A stretch of DNA of 64,000 nt from Brevibacillus aydinogluensis. GTDB taxonomy: Bacteria; Bacillota; Bacilli; Brevibacillales; Brevibacillaceae. Positions 16,304 to 24,401 of this stretch are shown here, piece after piece. Below the pieces are notes generated by a model. It was not told the DNA's origin. It did not search any database and was given only the letters and a program-made list of their open reading frames with translations. The DNA lies in NCBI RefSeq assembly GCF_031954365.1, contig NZ_JAUSVZ010000017.1. One strand, 5' to 3'. The stretch's first letter is position 1; each line of letters begins with the position of its first letter. Made by a program: the position numbers and the translations under genes.

Positions 16304-16936
16304 TTAGAAGCTGTTTTCGATCACCAGTTGATCCAGGCCAAAGCGTGCGGTCGGACGAGCGGGCACACTGGCCTTGCCCACCGTAATCATCATCACTGGA
16401 ATGTAGCGCGGCGGGATGTTGAGCGCCTGGATAAGCGCGTTACTATCAAAGCCGAGCATCGGGCACGTGTCGTATCCTTTTGCTTTGGCGGCCAGCATCA
16501 ACTGCATGGCTGCGAGCGAAGCATTGCGGATCGCCTCGTCGCGCCCAATTTGCGGATTGTTGCGATACGTCTCTTCGATTTGGTTGATCAACGTTTCCCG
16601 CACTTGTTCGGTGACGTACCCCTTGGCCAGCGCATCGTCATAGACCGGACGTGCCGATTTGTCCGCCTCCAAATCGCCGAGTACAATAATAGTGGCGTAG
16701 GCGTCTACCACCTGCTGCTGCCCGTAGGCGATCGGCAGAAGCTGCTCTTTTTTGGCCCTGTCCGTCACCACGATAAAACGCCAGTGCTGCAGGTTCCAAG
16801 AAGACGGGGCAGTCGCGGCCAAACGCAGGATTTCGTTTAATTCCTCGCGGGGAATCTCTGCGTTGGGATCGTATTTGCGCACGCTGTGGCGTGCTTCCAT
16901 GACTTGTTCAGCCGTCAGTTTTACGTCTGCTTGCAT
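16304..16936 (-). CDS. Nitroreductase family protein, YodC-like
   Basis: 210 residues, FMN-dependent nitroreductase fold. Motifs: RHSVRKYDPNAEIP (N-terminal FMN phosphate contact), TAPSSWNLQHWRFIVV, and the C-terminal AAKAKGYDTCPMLGFD with PVMMITVGKA. These closely recall B. subtilis YodC. It likely reduces nitro compounds or quinones using NAD(P)H. ATG 16936 was chosen since GAGGAGG lies 8 bases upstream; a GTG at 16957 is upstream of this site. It diverges from an SDR gene, and a short palindrome overlaps its -35 box, suggesting repression by a redox- or electrophile-responsive factor. Confidence 0.9.
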   Translation of the reverse strand: MQADVKLTAEQVMEARHSVRKYDPNAEIPREELNEILRLAATAPSSWNLQHWRFIVVTDRAKKEQLLPIAYGQQQVVDAYATIIVLGDLEADKSARPVYDDALAKGYVTEQVRETLINQIEETYRNNPQIGRDEAIRNASLAAMQLMLAAKAKGYDTCPMLGFDSNALIQALNIPPRYIPVMMITVGKASVPARPTARFGLDQLVIENSF

Positions 16937-16977
16937 ACGGGAAGCCTCCTCTGTCACTCATATGGTAACACTCTTAC

Positions 16978-17010
16978 TTTATATTAGTCGCTTACGTATT
17001 GCAACAATAC
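16978..17010 (-). promoter_or_regulatory. Promoter of the YodC-like gene with palindrome over the -35 box
   Basis: Minus strand TTGTTG (17007-17002), 18-base spacer, TATAAA (16983-16978). GTATTG-CAA-CAATAC (16996-17010) is a perfect 6-bp palindrome that covers the -35 box, a position suited to a repressor. Confidence 0.5.
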
Positions 17011-17105
17011 AATATGCCGGAACACCAGTCTTGCTCCTTTACCAGTGTTCCACACCCGTTTCATTCGAGGGGCCGGCCCATTTTCGTTGACAGGAGGAAT
17101 TAATC

Positions 17106-17852
17106 ATGTCGTTTGCAAACAAAATTGTCGTTGTCACCGGAGCCGGGCGGGGAATTGGCTTTGCTGTCGCCTCCCTGTACGCCGCCCGCGGCGCCCACGT
17201 GGTAGTCGCCGAACAAAACCGAGAGTCGGGAGAAGCCGCAGTTTCAGCCATCACCGCGGCAGGCGGAACCGCGGTTTTCCATCCGGTCGACGTCAGCGTC
17301 CCGGCCGAAATCGAGGCACTTATGCGCATGGTTTCGTCCCGCTGGAACAGGTTGGACATTCTCGTAAACAACGCCGGCATCTCACAGTGGGCCTCACCGT
17401 ACGAGCTTTCGGTCGAGGAGTGGGACCGCATTCTGAACACAAATCTGCGCAGCGTCTTCCTCTGCTCCCGGGAAGCGGCCAAGCTGATGCGCCAATCCGG
17501 AGGCGGCGCGATTATCAACATCGCTTCCACGCGGGCACACATGTCCGAACCGCACTCGGAGGCATACGCCGCCTCCAAAGGGGGCATTCTCGCCTTGACG
17601 CACGCCCTGGCCGTTTCTTTGGGACCGGACAACATCCGCGTCAATGCCATCTCGCCCGGCTGGATCGAGACGGGCGATTACGATGCACTGCGGCCGGAGG
17701 ACCACCACCAGCACCCGGCCGGACGCGTCGGCAAACCGGAAGACATCGCCCGCGCCTGCCTGTTTTTGACCGATGAAGGCAACGATTTCGTCACCGGCGC
17801 GGAGCTGGTGATCGACGGCGGCATGACGCGGAAGATGATTTACGTGCCGTAA
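17106..17852 (+). CDS. SDR family NAD(P)-dependent oxidoreductase
   Basis: 248 residues of the classical short-chain dehydrogenase family. Rossmann motif TGAGRGIG at about 11-18, NNAG near residue 88, catalytic Ser in NIASTRAHMS and the YxxxK pair in EAYAASKGG; ISPGWIET and the closing GAELVIDGGMT are typical. The cytoplasmic substrate is unknown, as usual for this family. ATG 17106 follows GACAGGAGG. Single gene, followed by a terminator shared with the convergent oxidase operon. Confidence 0.92.
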   Translation: MSFANKIVVVTGAGRGIGFAVASLYAARGAHVVVAEQNRESGEAAVSAITAAGGTAVFHPVDVSVPAEIEALMRMVSSRWNRLDILVNNAGISQWASPYELSVEEWDRILNTNLRSVFLCSREAAKLMRQSGGGAIINIASTRAHMSEPHSEAYAASKGGILALTHALAVSLGPDNIRVNAISPGWIETGDYDALRPEDHHQHPAGRVGKPEDIARACLFLTDEGNDFVTGAELVIDGGMTRKMIYVP

Positions 17853-17891
17853 GCCGCGCCGCCGACTGCGAACAGCGCATCGAAAACATAA

Positions 17892-17936
17892 AAGGGACGG
17901 TTCCGAGCAGAATACGCTGCGTGAACCGTCCCTGTT
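17892..17936. terminator. Bidirectional terminator between the SDR gene and the oxidase operon
   Basis: GGGACGGTTC (17894-17903) pairs with GAACCGTCCC (17923-17932); T-rich sequence lies on both sides (TGTTTC on plus, TTTTATGTTTTC on minus). Confidence 0.85.
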
Positions 17937-17957
17937 TCATGTGCCAATCCTTCGTTG

Positions 17958-19616
17958 CTACCAGGTGCGGATTGGCGGCGAACCCGGCGGATGGTGGTTA
18001 AGCTGTTCCAGGATCGGGTAGCCGTACGCCATCACGATCAGGAAGACCAGCACGCCCACCCAGACCGGCCAGCGCTCCAGAATGCGCGGTGTATGTTGTA
18101 CTGTCTCCGTTTCCGCAATCGGATACTCGGTTTTTCCTTTGGGTGCAAAGAACGTCAGATAACCGAGGATCAACAGCAGCAGAATCGCCGCCGTAAACAG
18201 CAGGCCTCCGCCAAAGGCCATGACGCGCTGATAATCCATCCATTCGAGCGCGACCGGGTGATCCATGTAGGTCGTGTAGCTGGTTCGCCGAGGCGATCCC
18301 TGCAAGCCCATGTAGTGCATCGCAAACGACATCAGGAACATGCCGACTGCCCAAAAGACCGTCTGCACCATGCCCATGCGGTTGGCTGTACGGGTGAGCG
18401 TCCGTCCCGTCAGCGCCGGAATCAGCCAGTAGCTGACACCGAAGAAGGTGAGTGCGACTGCCGCTCCTATGGTAATGTGGAAGTGGCCGGTTACAAAAAC
18501 TGTGTTGTGGACAACGGCGTTCATCTGGTTGCTGGCGTTGATAATCCCCCCGGCCCCGGCCGGAATGAAGAACAGCATGCCGACAAATGGTGCGAAGAAG
18601 CGCACATCCGACCACGGCATTTTTTTCAGCCAGCCAAACAGGCCGACTCCGCCTTTTTTCCGTCCGGTCGTTTCAAATGTGGCAAACATGGAGAACGCGG
18701 TCATCAGCGACGGAATCACGACAATCAGCGTCAGGATGACGTGGATCATCTTCCATCCCGGCGAGATGCCCGGTTCCATCAGTTGGTGGTGGAAGCCGAC
18801 AGGGATGGAGAACAGCAGCAGGCAGATAAATGCCAGCCGGGCCAGCGAGTCGCTGAACACGTGGCCGCCGATGACCCGCGGCACGCATACGTACCAGACA
18901 ATGTACGCCGGCATCAGCCAGAAGTAGACCAGCGGATGGCCGAAGAACCAGAACAACGTCCGGCTGAGCATGATGTTGATCGTCGAGGTCCAGCCAAACG
19001 ACCAGGGAATCAGCTGGAACAGCACCTCCACTGCCACGGGCAGCGTGGCGATGATCCACAGCAGGAAGGTCGTGACCGACATGAACACGAACAGGGGTGA
19101 CATTTTCCCGCTATTTTCCCGTTTCCATTTGCGATAGCTGCTGAAGATCGCGAATCCGCCCAGCCAGCTCCCGACGACCAGCAGGGCCGCCCCGATGTAA
19201 AAGTACGGCGATGCCTTCAGCGGCGCGTAAAAGGTGTAGAGAACGGACGCGTCGTTGGTGATGATCGTCACGAGCGCCATGGCCGTACCGACTGTCATCA
19301 GCACCCAGCCGGCCCAGCCCCATCTCAAGGCAGCGGCGTGCAGGGCACCGCCGGTAGTACGCGCTACCCCGGAAAGCAGAAAGCCGATGATGAAGTACGT
19401 GGTAAAGATAAGTGCCATCAACACGCCGTGCGCGGTCAAAATCTGATAGTAGTTGGTCCAGCTCGGCAGTTCGATGAGGCCGCCGCGCACCATCCCCTGC
19501 AGCATTCCAGCCAGCGCCGCAAGTCCAAACGCGACATACGCCACCCAGATGTACGAAAGACTGAGACGAGCCGTCGAGCGGTCTACAGGCGTCTGACTAA
19601 ATACAGCGATTTTCAT
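17958..19616 (-). CDS. cbaA: ba3-type cytochrome c oxidase subunit I
   Basis: 552 residues, about 13 transmembrane segments. This is the heme-copper oxidase catalytic subunit: the CuB/tyrosine cross-link motif is in FFGHPLVYFWLMPAYI, the two distal CuB His in FHHQL, and the heme ligands in VHNTVFVTGHFHITIGAA. Spacing and sequence fit the B-type (ba3/cba) branch rather than aa3. It reduces oxygen to water and pumps protons. It is the last of three genes (subunit IIa, II, I) on the minus strand with short gaps; ATG 19616 follows AGGAGGTGA. The operon promoter carries the NreC-like palindrome shared with the sensor-kinase operon. Confidence 0.95.
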   Translation of the reverse strand: MKIAVFSQTPVDRSTARLSLSYIWVAYVAFGLAALAGMLQGMVRGGLIELPSWTNYYQILTAHGVLMALIFTTYFIIGFLLSGVARTTGGALHAAALRWGWAGWVLMTVGTAMALVTIITNDASVLYTFYAPLKASPYFYIGAALLVVGSWLGGFAIFSSYRKWKRENSGKMSPLFVFMSVTTFLLWIIATLPVAVEVLFQLIPWSFGWTSTINIMLSRTLFWFFGHPLVYFWLMPAYIVWYVCVPRVIGGHVFSDSLARLAFICLLLFSIPVGFHHQLMEPGISPGWKMIHVILTLIVVIPSLMTAFSMFATFETTGRKKGGVGLFGWLKKMPWSDVRFFAPFVGMLFFIPAGAGGIINASNQMNAVVHNTVFVTGHFHITIGAAVALTFFGVSYWLIPALTGRTLTRTANRMGMVQTVFWAVGMFLMSFAMHYMGLQGSPRRTSYTTYMDHPVALEWMDYQRVMAFGGGLLFTAAILLLLILGYLTFFAPKGKTEYPIAETETVQHTPRILERWPVWVGVLVFLIVMAYGYPILEQLNHHPPGSPPIRTW

Positions 19617-19630
19617 GTTCCGTCACCTCC

Positions 19631-20098
19631 TTATTTCACCGTGATTGTGGTCGCCATGACCTGATGGCCGGCGCCGCAGTATTCGTTGCACAGAATCAGG
19701 TATTCGCCCGGCTTGTCAAAGGTGTACGACGCGGAGTTGATGTGTCCCGGCATCACCATGAAGTTGACGTTGGTTCCGGGAATCTGGAACCCGTGCACTA
19801 CGTCCGGGCTGGTGACGTGGAAGTTGACCGTGGCTCCCAGCGGCACCTCCATTTTCCCCGGCGCAAATCCGAAGGCAAACGCCGTCATGTACGCGTCGTA
19901 TTCATTCTCTCCCACCTTTTTCAGCCCCGGGTTGTCAAACGGAGGCGTTTGGGTCACCTGGGCCGGGTCAATCATCTCCATGTTGCTTGGCGGAGCCATT
20001 CCCATGGCAAACGCGTTGACGCACAAGAGTGCGATAAACAGCGCCAGCCCTCCCGCTCCCAGCGCAAGCCAGATTTTCTCGTAACGGTGCAAATGCAT
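19631..20098 (-). CDS. cbaB: ba3-type cytochrome c oxidase subunit II
   Basis: 155 residues with one N-terminal transmembrane helix (about 10-32) and an extracytoplasmic cupredoxin domain. The binuclear CuA site is complete: H102 (VVHGF), C137, C141, H145 and M148 (CNEYCGAGHQVM). It accepts electrons from cytochrome c and passes them to subunit I. The short form with a single helix is typical of the ba3 class. The gap to subunit I is 14 bases. Confidence 0.95.
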   Translation of the reverse strand: MHLHRYEKIWLALGAGGLALFIALLCVNAFAMGMAPPSNMEMIDPAQVTQTPPFDNPGLKKVGENEYDAYMTAFAFGFAPGKMEVPLGATVNFHVTSPDVVHGFQIPGTNVNFMVMPGHINSASYTFDKPGEYLILCNEYCGAGHQVMATTITVK

Positions 20099-20128
20099 CG
20101 TGTCATCTCCCTTCTGCCTTTCACCTTG

Positions 20129-20281
20129 CTACGCCCGATTCAAAAACAGGGCAAATACGCCAAACCAACTGAGGAGAATGAACGCCCCTACCAACAGCAC
20201 GGCGGCAAACGTGCCCTTCAGGTTCTCCTGCTCGGGCTGCGTCGGCTTGGCCTGGTGCTGCGATTCCGTACGCGTCTCCAC
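20129..20281 (-). CDS. Cytochrome c oxidase subunit IIa
   Basis: 50 residues starting with GTG 20281 (METRTESQHQ) behind GGAAAGGAGGAG. A soluble N-terminal half rich in Gln/Glu/Pro is followed by one membrane helix (about 24-47; GTFAAVLLVGAFILLSWFGV). This is the pattern of the small subunit IIa of ba3-type oxidases, whose helix replaces the first helix of ordinary subunit II. First gene of the oxidase operon, 30 bases before subunit II. Confidence 0.88.
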   Translation of the reverse strand: METRTESQHQAKPTQPEQENLKGTFAAVLLVGAFILLSWFGVFALFLNRA

Positions 20282-20328
20282 GGCTCGCTCCTCCTTTCCA
20301 TGCCGTACCGGCTGCGTTTTACGCTTTC

Positions 20329-20373
20329 ATTCTATCCCCCGGCATGAGGGAAGTAAGTCAGGGAAAACCCCTA
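20329..20373 (-). promoter_or_regulatory. Oxidase operon promoter with NreC-like 16-bp palindrome
   Basis: Minus strand TAGGGGTTTTCCCTGA (20373-20358), then 23 bases, then a TAGAAT -10 box (20334-20329). No good -35 box is seen, as expected for an activated promoter; the palindrome centre is near -43. The same element with identical spacing precedes the sensor-kinase gene at 22247-22262. Confidence 0.65.
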
Positions 20374-20418
20374 AAATGATCCAGGAACCTCCCGATTTTT
20401 CCTGATTTCTGTCACATT

Positions 20419-20454
20419 TTGGCCAAAAAGAAAAGACGGCGGTATGCGCCGTCT
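20419..20454 (-). terminator. Terminator after the NreC-like regulator gene
   Basis: AGACGGCG (minus strand) pairs with CGCCGTCT (20434-20454), followed on the minus strand by TTTCTTTTT. Confidence 0.85.
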
Positions 20455-20461
20455 GTCTTCT

Positions 20462-21118
20462 CTATTCAAAATCAAGCCATCCTTTTTTGATCGCGTAGCG
20501 GACCAGATCCGGCCGGGTGCGCAGATGAAGCTTTTCCATGATGTGCGCCTTGTGCGACTCGACCGTCTTGACCGAAACGGTCAGCTGCTCCGCAATCTCC
20601 CTGTTGCTGAATCCCTTGGCGATCAGGATGAGCACTTCCTTTTCCCGATCCGTCAGTATCTCGTATTTGTTCTGCTCTTCGCCGTTTTTCACCATCTGCA
20701 GGAATTCCTCGATCAAGGACTTGGTCGCGGACGGGTATAGGTAGGCCATGCCCTGGTGAACGGTCCGGATGGCAGCAATCAGGTCCAGGTCGGGTGCACT
20801 TTTCAAAATGTAGCCGGACGCCCCCGCCTGTAGCACGCGAAACAGGTATTCCTCGTCGTCGTGCATCGTCAAGACCAGCACCTGGATGTCAGGCGCTGCT
20901 TCTTTTAACCGGGCGGTGGCTGACAGGCCGTTCTCCCCCGGGGGCATGCTCAGGTCCATCAGCACGACGTCAGGCCGTATCTCCAGCGCTTTGTCAACCG
21001 CTTCTTTTCCGTCGGCGGCGTAGCCGACCACTTCGATGTCCGGATGGGCGTTGAGCAGCATGCCCAGCCCTGAGCGGACGATGGCATGGTCATCGGCGAT
21101 CAGGACGCGAATGGCCAT
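20462..21118 (-). CDS. nreC: NarL/LuxR-type response regulator, NreC-like
   Basis: 218 residues: receiver domain with D9/D10 and phosphoacceptor D55 (VVLMDLSMPP) and Lys in YILKSAP, then a LuxR/NarL helix-turn-helix (about 153-212; LTDREKEVLILIAKGFSNRE). It overlaps the kinase gene by 29 bases, so they form one operon. NreC proteins activate respiratory genes when oxygen is low; here the adjacent ba3 oxidase operon and the sensor operon itself carry the candidate binding site. Gene symbol by analogy with the kinase's iron-sulphur PAS motif; targets are inferred. Confidence 0.88.
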   Translation of the reverse strand: MAIRVLIADDHAIVRSGLGMLLNAHPDIEVVGYAADGKEAVDKALEIRPDVVLMDLSMPPGENGLSATARLKEAAPDIQVLVLTMHDDEEYLFRVLQAGASGYILKSAPDLDLIAAIRTVHQGMAYLYPSATKSLIEEFLQMVKNGEEQNKYEILTDREKEVLILIAKGFSNREIAEQLTVSVKTVESHKAHIMEKLHLRTRPDLVRYAIKKGWLDFE

Positions 21119-22184
21119 CTTCTGTTTCCTCCTTTGCGAGCGGTATGCGCACGATCACCGTCGTCCCCTCGCCGGGGGCCGAGCGGATGTCGACTGTGCC
21201 TCCCAGCAGTTGGGCCCGCTCCTTCATGCCAAACAGTCCCAGGCCGGTCCCCTTCTTCTGCGCCCGTTCCACATCAAATCCGATCCCGTCATCCACAACC
21301 GTCACCACCAGTTCTTTGTCCCGATCCTCAAACACAATGCCCAACTTGTCCGCCTGGGCGTATTTGGCGGCATTGGTCATCGCCTCCTGCACAATCCGGT
21401 AGAGGGCGGTCTCCACCACGGCGGGATAGCGCCGGCGGTCCCCCTGCACGTGCAGGTCGATCAAGAGGCCAAAGCTCTTTTCAAACCGCTTGATCAGCGA
21501 GCGGAGGGCGGGCAGCAGTCCCAAATCGTCCAGGGCGGAGGGGCGGAGCTCCAGCGCCATGCGCTTTACTTCCTCCATCGCCTTTGCCGTCATCTGTTGA
21601 ATGTCGGCCACGTGCTGCCGAAGCGGTTCGCTCAGCTTGCTCTGGCCGACCACGTTGAGCCCGACGAGGATGCTGTACAGCGCCTGTCCCACGCCGTCGT
21701 GCAGCTCGCGGGAAATGCGCTTGCGCTCCTCCTCCTGGGCCTGAATGACGTAGTTCGTCAGCTTGTGCTGATACCGCTCCTTTTCAGCCCGCTGCTGATC
21801 CGACATGTCCCTCAGGATCAGCACCATTTTGCCGCCGTCTATCTCCGGCAGCTGGGCCGAGCTGGCAGCCACAGGGTAATCCCGTCCGTCCTTTGTCTTC
21901 AGCCGCATCTCAAATGACGGCATCTGTTCCTGCTTGAAAAAGCAGTCGGCACAGGTCGCTTCCTCCCGGCAGGTTGCCATGCCCAGGCACAGCTCACATA
22001 TGTGCCGCTTCCCGATCAGTTCTTCAGTGGCCCAGCCGGACATCTTCTCCAGCGCGGGGTTGGCCGTCACGATCATTCCCTCTTTGTCCACCACCAGAAT
22101 CGCGTCGCTGACGTTGGCAAAGACGGACGAAAGCAGGGTGAAGGCTTCCTCCGACGAGCCCAGTTTTTTCATCCACGCGTCCAT
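21090..22184 (-). CDS. nreB: NreB-like histidine kinase with a four-Cys (Fe-S) PAS domain
   Basis: 364 residues, cytoplasmic. PAS domain about 15-130 with five Cys; C63, C66, C78 and C81 have the C-x2-C-x11-C-x2-C spacing of staphylococcal NreB, where they hold an oxygen-labile [4Fe-4S] cluster. C72 is extra. The HisKA_3 segment has H162 (SRELHDGVGQALYSIL), and the HATPase has EAMTNAAKYA and GTGLGLFGM. It probably senses oxygen and phosphorylates the NreC-like regulator encoded by the overlapping next gene. ATG 22184 follows GAGGAGGAG. Confidence 0.9.
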   Translation of the reverse strand: MDAWMKKLGSSEEAFTLLSSVFANVSDAILVVDKEGMIVTANPALEKMSGWATEELIGKRHICELCLGMATCREEATCADCFFKQEQMPSFEMRLKTKDGRDYPVAASSAQLPEIDGGKMVLILRDMSDQQRAEKERYQHKLTNYVIQAQEEERKRISRELHDGVGQALYSILVGLNVVGQSKLSEPLRQHVADIQQMTAKAMEEVKRMALELRPSALDDLGLLPALRSLIKRFEKSFGLLIDLHVQGDRRRYPAVVETALYRIVQEAMTNAAKYAQADKLGIVFEDRDKELVVTVVDDGIGFDVERAQKKGTGLGLFGMKERAQLLGGTVDIRSAPGEGTTVIVRIPLAKEETEDGHSRPDRR

Positions 22185-22217
22185 GCGCTCCTCCTCAAGA
22201 CAAACATCCTTACCGTT

Positions 22218-22262
22218 ATTGTAGAACGCGGACGGGGGAAAGTGTATCGGGGAATTCCCCTA
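22218..22262 (-). promoter_or_regulatory. Sensor-kinase operon promoter with NreC-like 16-bp palindrome
   Basis: Minus strand TAGGGGAATTCCCCGA (22262-22247), 23 bases, then TACAAT as the -10 box (22223-22218). Architecture identical to the oxidase promoter at 20329-20373, which implies autoregulation and co-regulation. Confidence 0.65.
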
Positions 22263-22355
22263 CCTCCCTGCTCTTCTCCCTCAAAGGAGCCCGTTTCCCG
22301 CAGGGTGATTGTCCTGGGTGTGGCCGGTGTCCTGCCTGTATACCGTGGAAGCCTT

Positions 22356-23606
22356 TTATTTGGCCTGCAGCTGGGTGACGTAGAACACGTAATCGCCGCC
22401 TTTGTACTTTTTCCCCGTTCCAATCGTGAGAAAAGCCTCGGCGGAGATTGGCAGCAGCAGATGCTGTTCCCGCTGCTCAGTGCTGTTGGGCAGCACCTTT
22501 TCCCATACCGTTACGCCGTCTTCACCCAGTCTGGCAGCGTATCCGTCCGAACTGGCGTCGTTCATGTTGAACTCTTCGTATTTCACGCAGCCGCTGACCA
22601 AAAGATCGCCGTCGTCCGTCACCTGGATGTCGTTGAGTGCGCTGGTCTGGGTCTTCTCCGCAAACCTCTTTTCCCACACGTTTTTTCCGTCTTTGTCCAC
22701 CTTGAGCAGATACCCCAGACCGTATCCAGCCCGGTAGTCGCTGATCGTCCGGTCCGTCCCGGCGATGACCAGACTGCCGTCCGGCGTTTCCGCAAAAGCA
22801 CGGGGAACGGTGTCCAGGCCGGTCTCGTGCCGGCGTTCCCAAACGGTCTTTCCGGACTTGTCCACTTTTGCGAGGAAGAGATCCCGGTTAAGGCGGTACG
22901 AGTCATCTTCCTGACCAACCGCCCCGAGCAGCACGATGCCGCCGTCAACGGTCTGGCGTACCGCGGTGACCGCATCGTATGCCGCTCCTTCAAACGTCGT
23001 CTCCCAATTTGGCTTCCCGTCCTGTTCCAGTTTGGCGAGCAACAGTTCGGTGCTGCGGTCCTGCTGTTCAAGCACCGCTGCCAGCACATAGCCGCCGTCG
23101 TCCGTCTGCAGGAGGCGAATGTCCATGCCGACGTACTTGGGGTAGGTGTTGGCCCACGCGATTTCACCGTCGCCGTTCACCTTGATCAGGCGGAGATTCC
23201 CTTCTGGATCATTCGACCTGGTTAGTCCTGCCAGCAGAAAGCCGCCGTCTTTCGTCTGAATAAAATGGGACAGACGACCTAATTTCTCGTCAGTCACCGT
23301 CTGTGTCACCGTCAGTGTGCCTGATTGCTCCACCCGGACGATTTCGTATGTACGTTTGTCAGCCGCCTGGCGCGAGAAGAAGATCTCGCCATTCGTTCCG
23401 CGCTGCACGTTTCCGTAAAAGTCGCCGTATCTGTAGGGATGGGATTTTTCCCAGGTCACTGCCGGTCCTTCGATCGTTCCAACGGCCTGCGCCTGACCGC
23501 TCCACAGCAGCGGACCCGTGCCAACCAGGGCCAGCGCCAGCAGGCTCGTCCATTTCCACGCCCGTCCCTTCTGTCCTCCATGCGGTATCAGTCCCATTCG
23601 ATTCAC
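22356..23606 (-). CDS. Secreted protein with repeated beta-propeller-like units
   Basis: 416 residues. A signal peptide covers residues 1-41 (basic start, hydrophobic core, GQAQA). The rest is a series of about 45-residue repeats of the form KDGGFLLAG / NGDGEIAWANTY / DDGGYVLAAV / KVDKSGKTVWERR / TPDGSLVIAG, a PQQ/WD-like propeller pattern found in extracellular proteins of unknown role. The start GTG 23606 has a weak GACGGAG site; ATG 23597 is an alternative. Single gene, no enzyme motif. Confidence 0.7.
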   Translation of the reverse strand: MNRMGLIPHGGQKGRAWKWTSLLALALVGTGPLLWSGQAQAVGTIEGPAVTWEKSHPYRYGDFYGNVQRGTNGEIFFSRQAADKRTYEIVRVEQSGTLTVTQTVTDEKLGRLSHFIQTKDGGFLLAGLTRSNDPEGNLRLIKVNGDGEIAWANTYPKYVGMDIRLLQTDDGGYVLAAVLEQQDRSTELLLAKLEQDGKPNWETTFEGAAYDAVTAVRQTVDGGIVLLGAVGQEDDSYRLNRDLFLAKVDKSGKTVWERRHETGLDTVPRAFAETPDGSLVIAGTDRTISDYRAGYGLGYLLKVDKDGKNVWEKRFAEKTQTSALNDIQVTDDGDLLVSGCVKYEEFNMNDASSDGYAARLGEDGVTVWEKVLPNSTEQREQHLLLPISAEAFLTIGTGKKYKGGDYVFYVTQLQAK

Positions 23607-23722
23607 GCTCCGTCATCAAATATTCTCCTTATTTTTACATGAATTGCCAATTGGCGTGAATATGTGAAAGGTAATGTTTTTTCTGGTCTTTTTGGTGGAG
23701 TTTTTCCTTCCCGGTCCGGCAG

Positions 23723-23759
23723 ACAAAACAAAGACGGGGCGGCCTTCGCTGCACCGTCT
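23723..23759 (-). terminator. Terminator downstream of the yunB remnant
   Basis: Minus-strand stem AGACGG with CCCGTCT (23732-23759) followed by TTGTTTTG. Confidence 0.6.
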
Positions 23760-23820
23760 CTGCTGCATACTCCGCCAAGCGTTTCACGGCTGGGTGACGT
23801 TGGAATCGTTTCGCGGCAGC

Positions 23821-24238
23821 GGTACGTCCGGTTTGCCGGCGGGATTGCCATGTTGATCCCCGCCTGTTTCAGCCCGGTCTCCAACCGGGTTTTGACCGAT
23901 CCGACCGGCACGAACGAGACGGGAATCTCCGGTCCGAAGTGCTCCAGAAAGACGTTTTTCGTGGCCAGCCCCAGCGGCACCGTCACCACGACGTTCTCTT
24001 CCTCAAACTCTTTCAGCCGGGCTTGAATGCGGGAAGTAGTCTCCCCCACAATCCGCGCATACTGCTTGAAGTTGAAATTCACGGCCAGGATGTTTCCGTC
24101 ACTGTCCTTTTCCAAAATGACAATGTCGTCGAAATCGATCCCTTGCTGTAGCAGCCGCTTGGTCACCGCATCGCTGATGGCCAATTTTGCGATCTGATCC
24201 GTTTATTTGCGCGGCAATCAGCATCAGGGTCGGCTCAA
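23821..24238 (-). pseudogene. Broken second copy of yunB
   Basis: Nearly identical in nucleotides to parts of the intact yunB at 25971-26675: 23821-23847 matches 26008-26034, and 23848-24238 matches 26174-26563. The 139 bases between these blocks (26035-26173) are deleted, which breaks the frame, and an extra A in the run near 24205 breaks it again. The high identity means a recent duplication. The N-terminal membrane part of the intact gene is missing. A frame from 24184 encodes a shortened chimaeric protein, but no ribosome binding site supports it. Confidence 0.88.
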
Positions 24239-24301
24239 AATTGCTGCCCAGACGCTCCCGCTTCATTTTCCAGTCTTTTTCAAAGTCTGATTAATTCTTA
24301 C

Positions 24302-24334
24302 AGAAAAACCAGGACAGCAGGTGCCATCCCGGTT
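24302..24334 (-). terminator. Terminator after the stalk-domain protein gene
   Basis: On the minus strand AACCGGGAT and GTCCTGGTT pair with two wobbles, followed by TTTTTC. Confidence 0.55.
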
Positions 24335-24401
24335 CTTTTCCATTCCGTTAATGAGACTTCTCTTATTATCACGTCAGCCAGTCGTTGCTGTTTGGCCTTT
24401 T

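Noticed and set aside
17955..19100. Long plus-strand open frame across the oxidase subunit I gene
   Set aside because: It is antisense to a strongly conserved gene, its translation is compositionally odd (rich in His, Gln, Arg), and it has no ribosome binding site.
23603..24184. Treating the 193-codon frame at the yunB remnant as a real gene
   Set aside because: It joins a truncated yunB to out-of-frame sequence after a 139-base deletion and lacks a ribosome binding site, so it is recorded as a pseudogene.
24239..24290. Possible IS transposase fragment (KMKRERLGSNF) next to the yunB remnant
   Set aside because: The short stretch resembles transposase ends only vaguely and cannot be assigned to a family.
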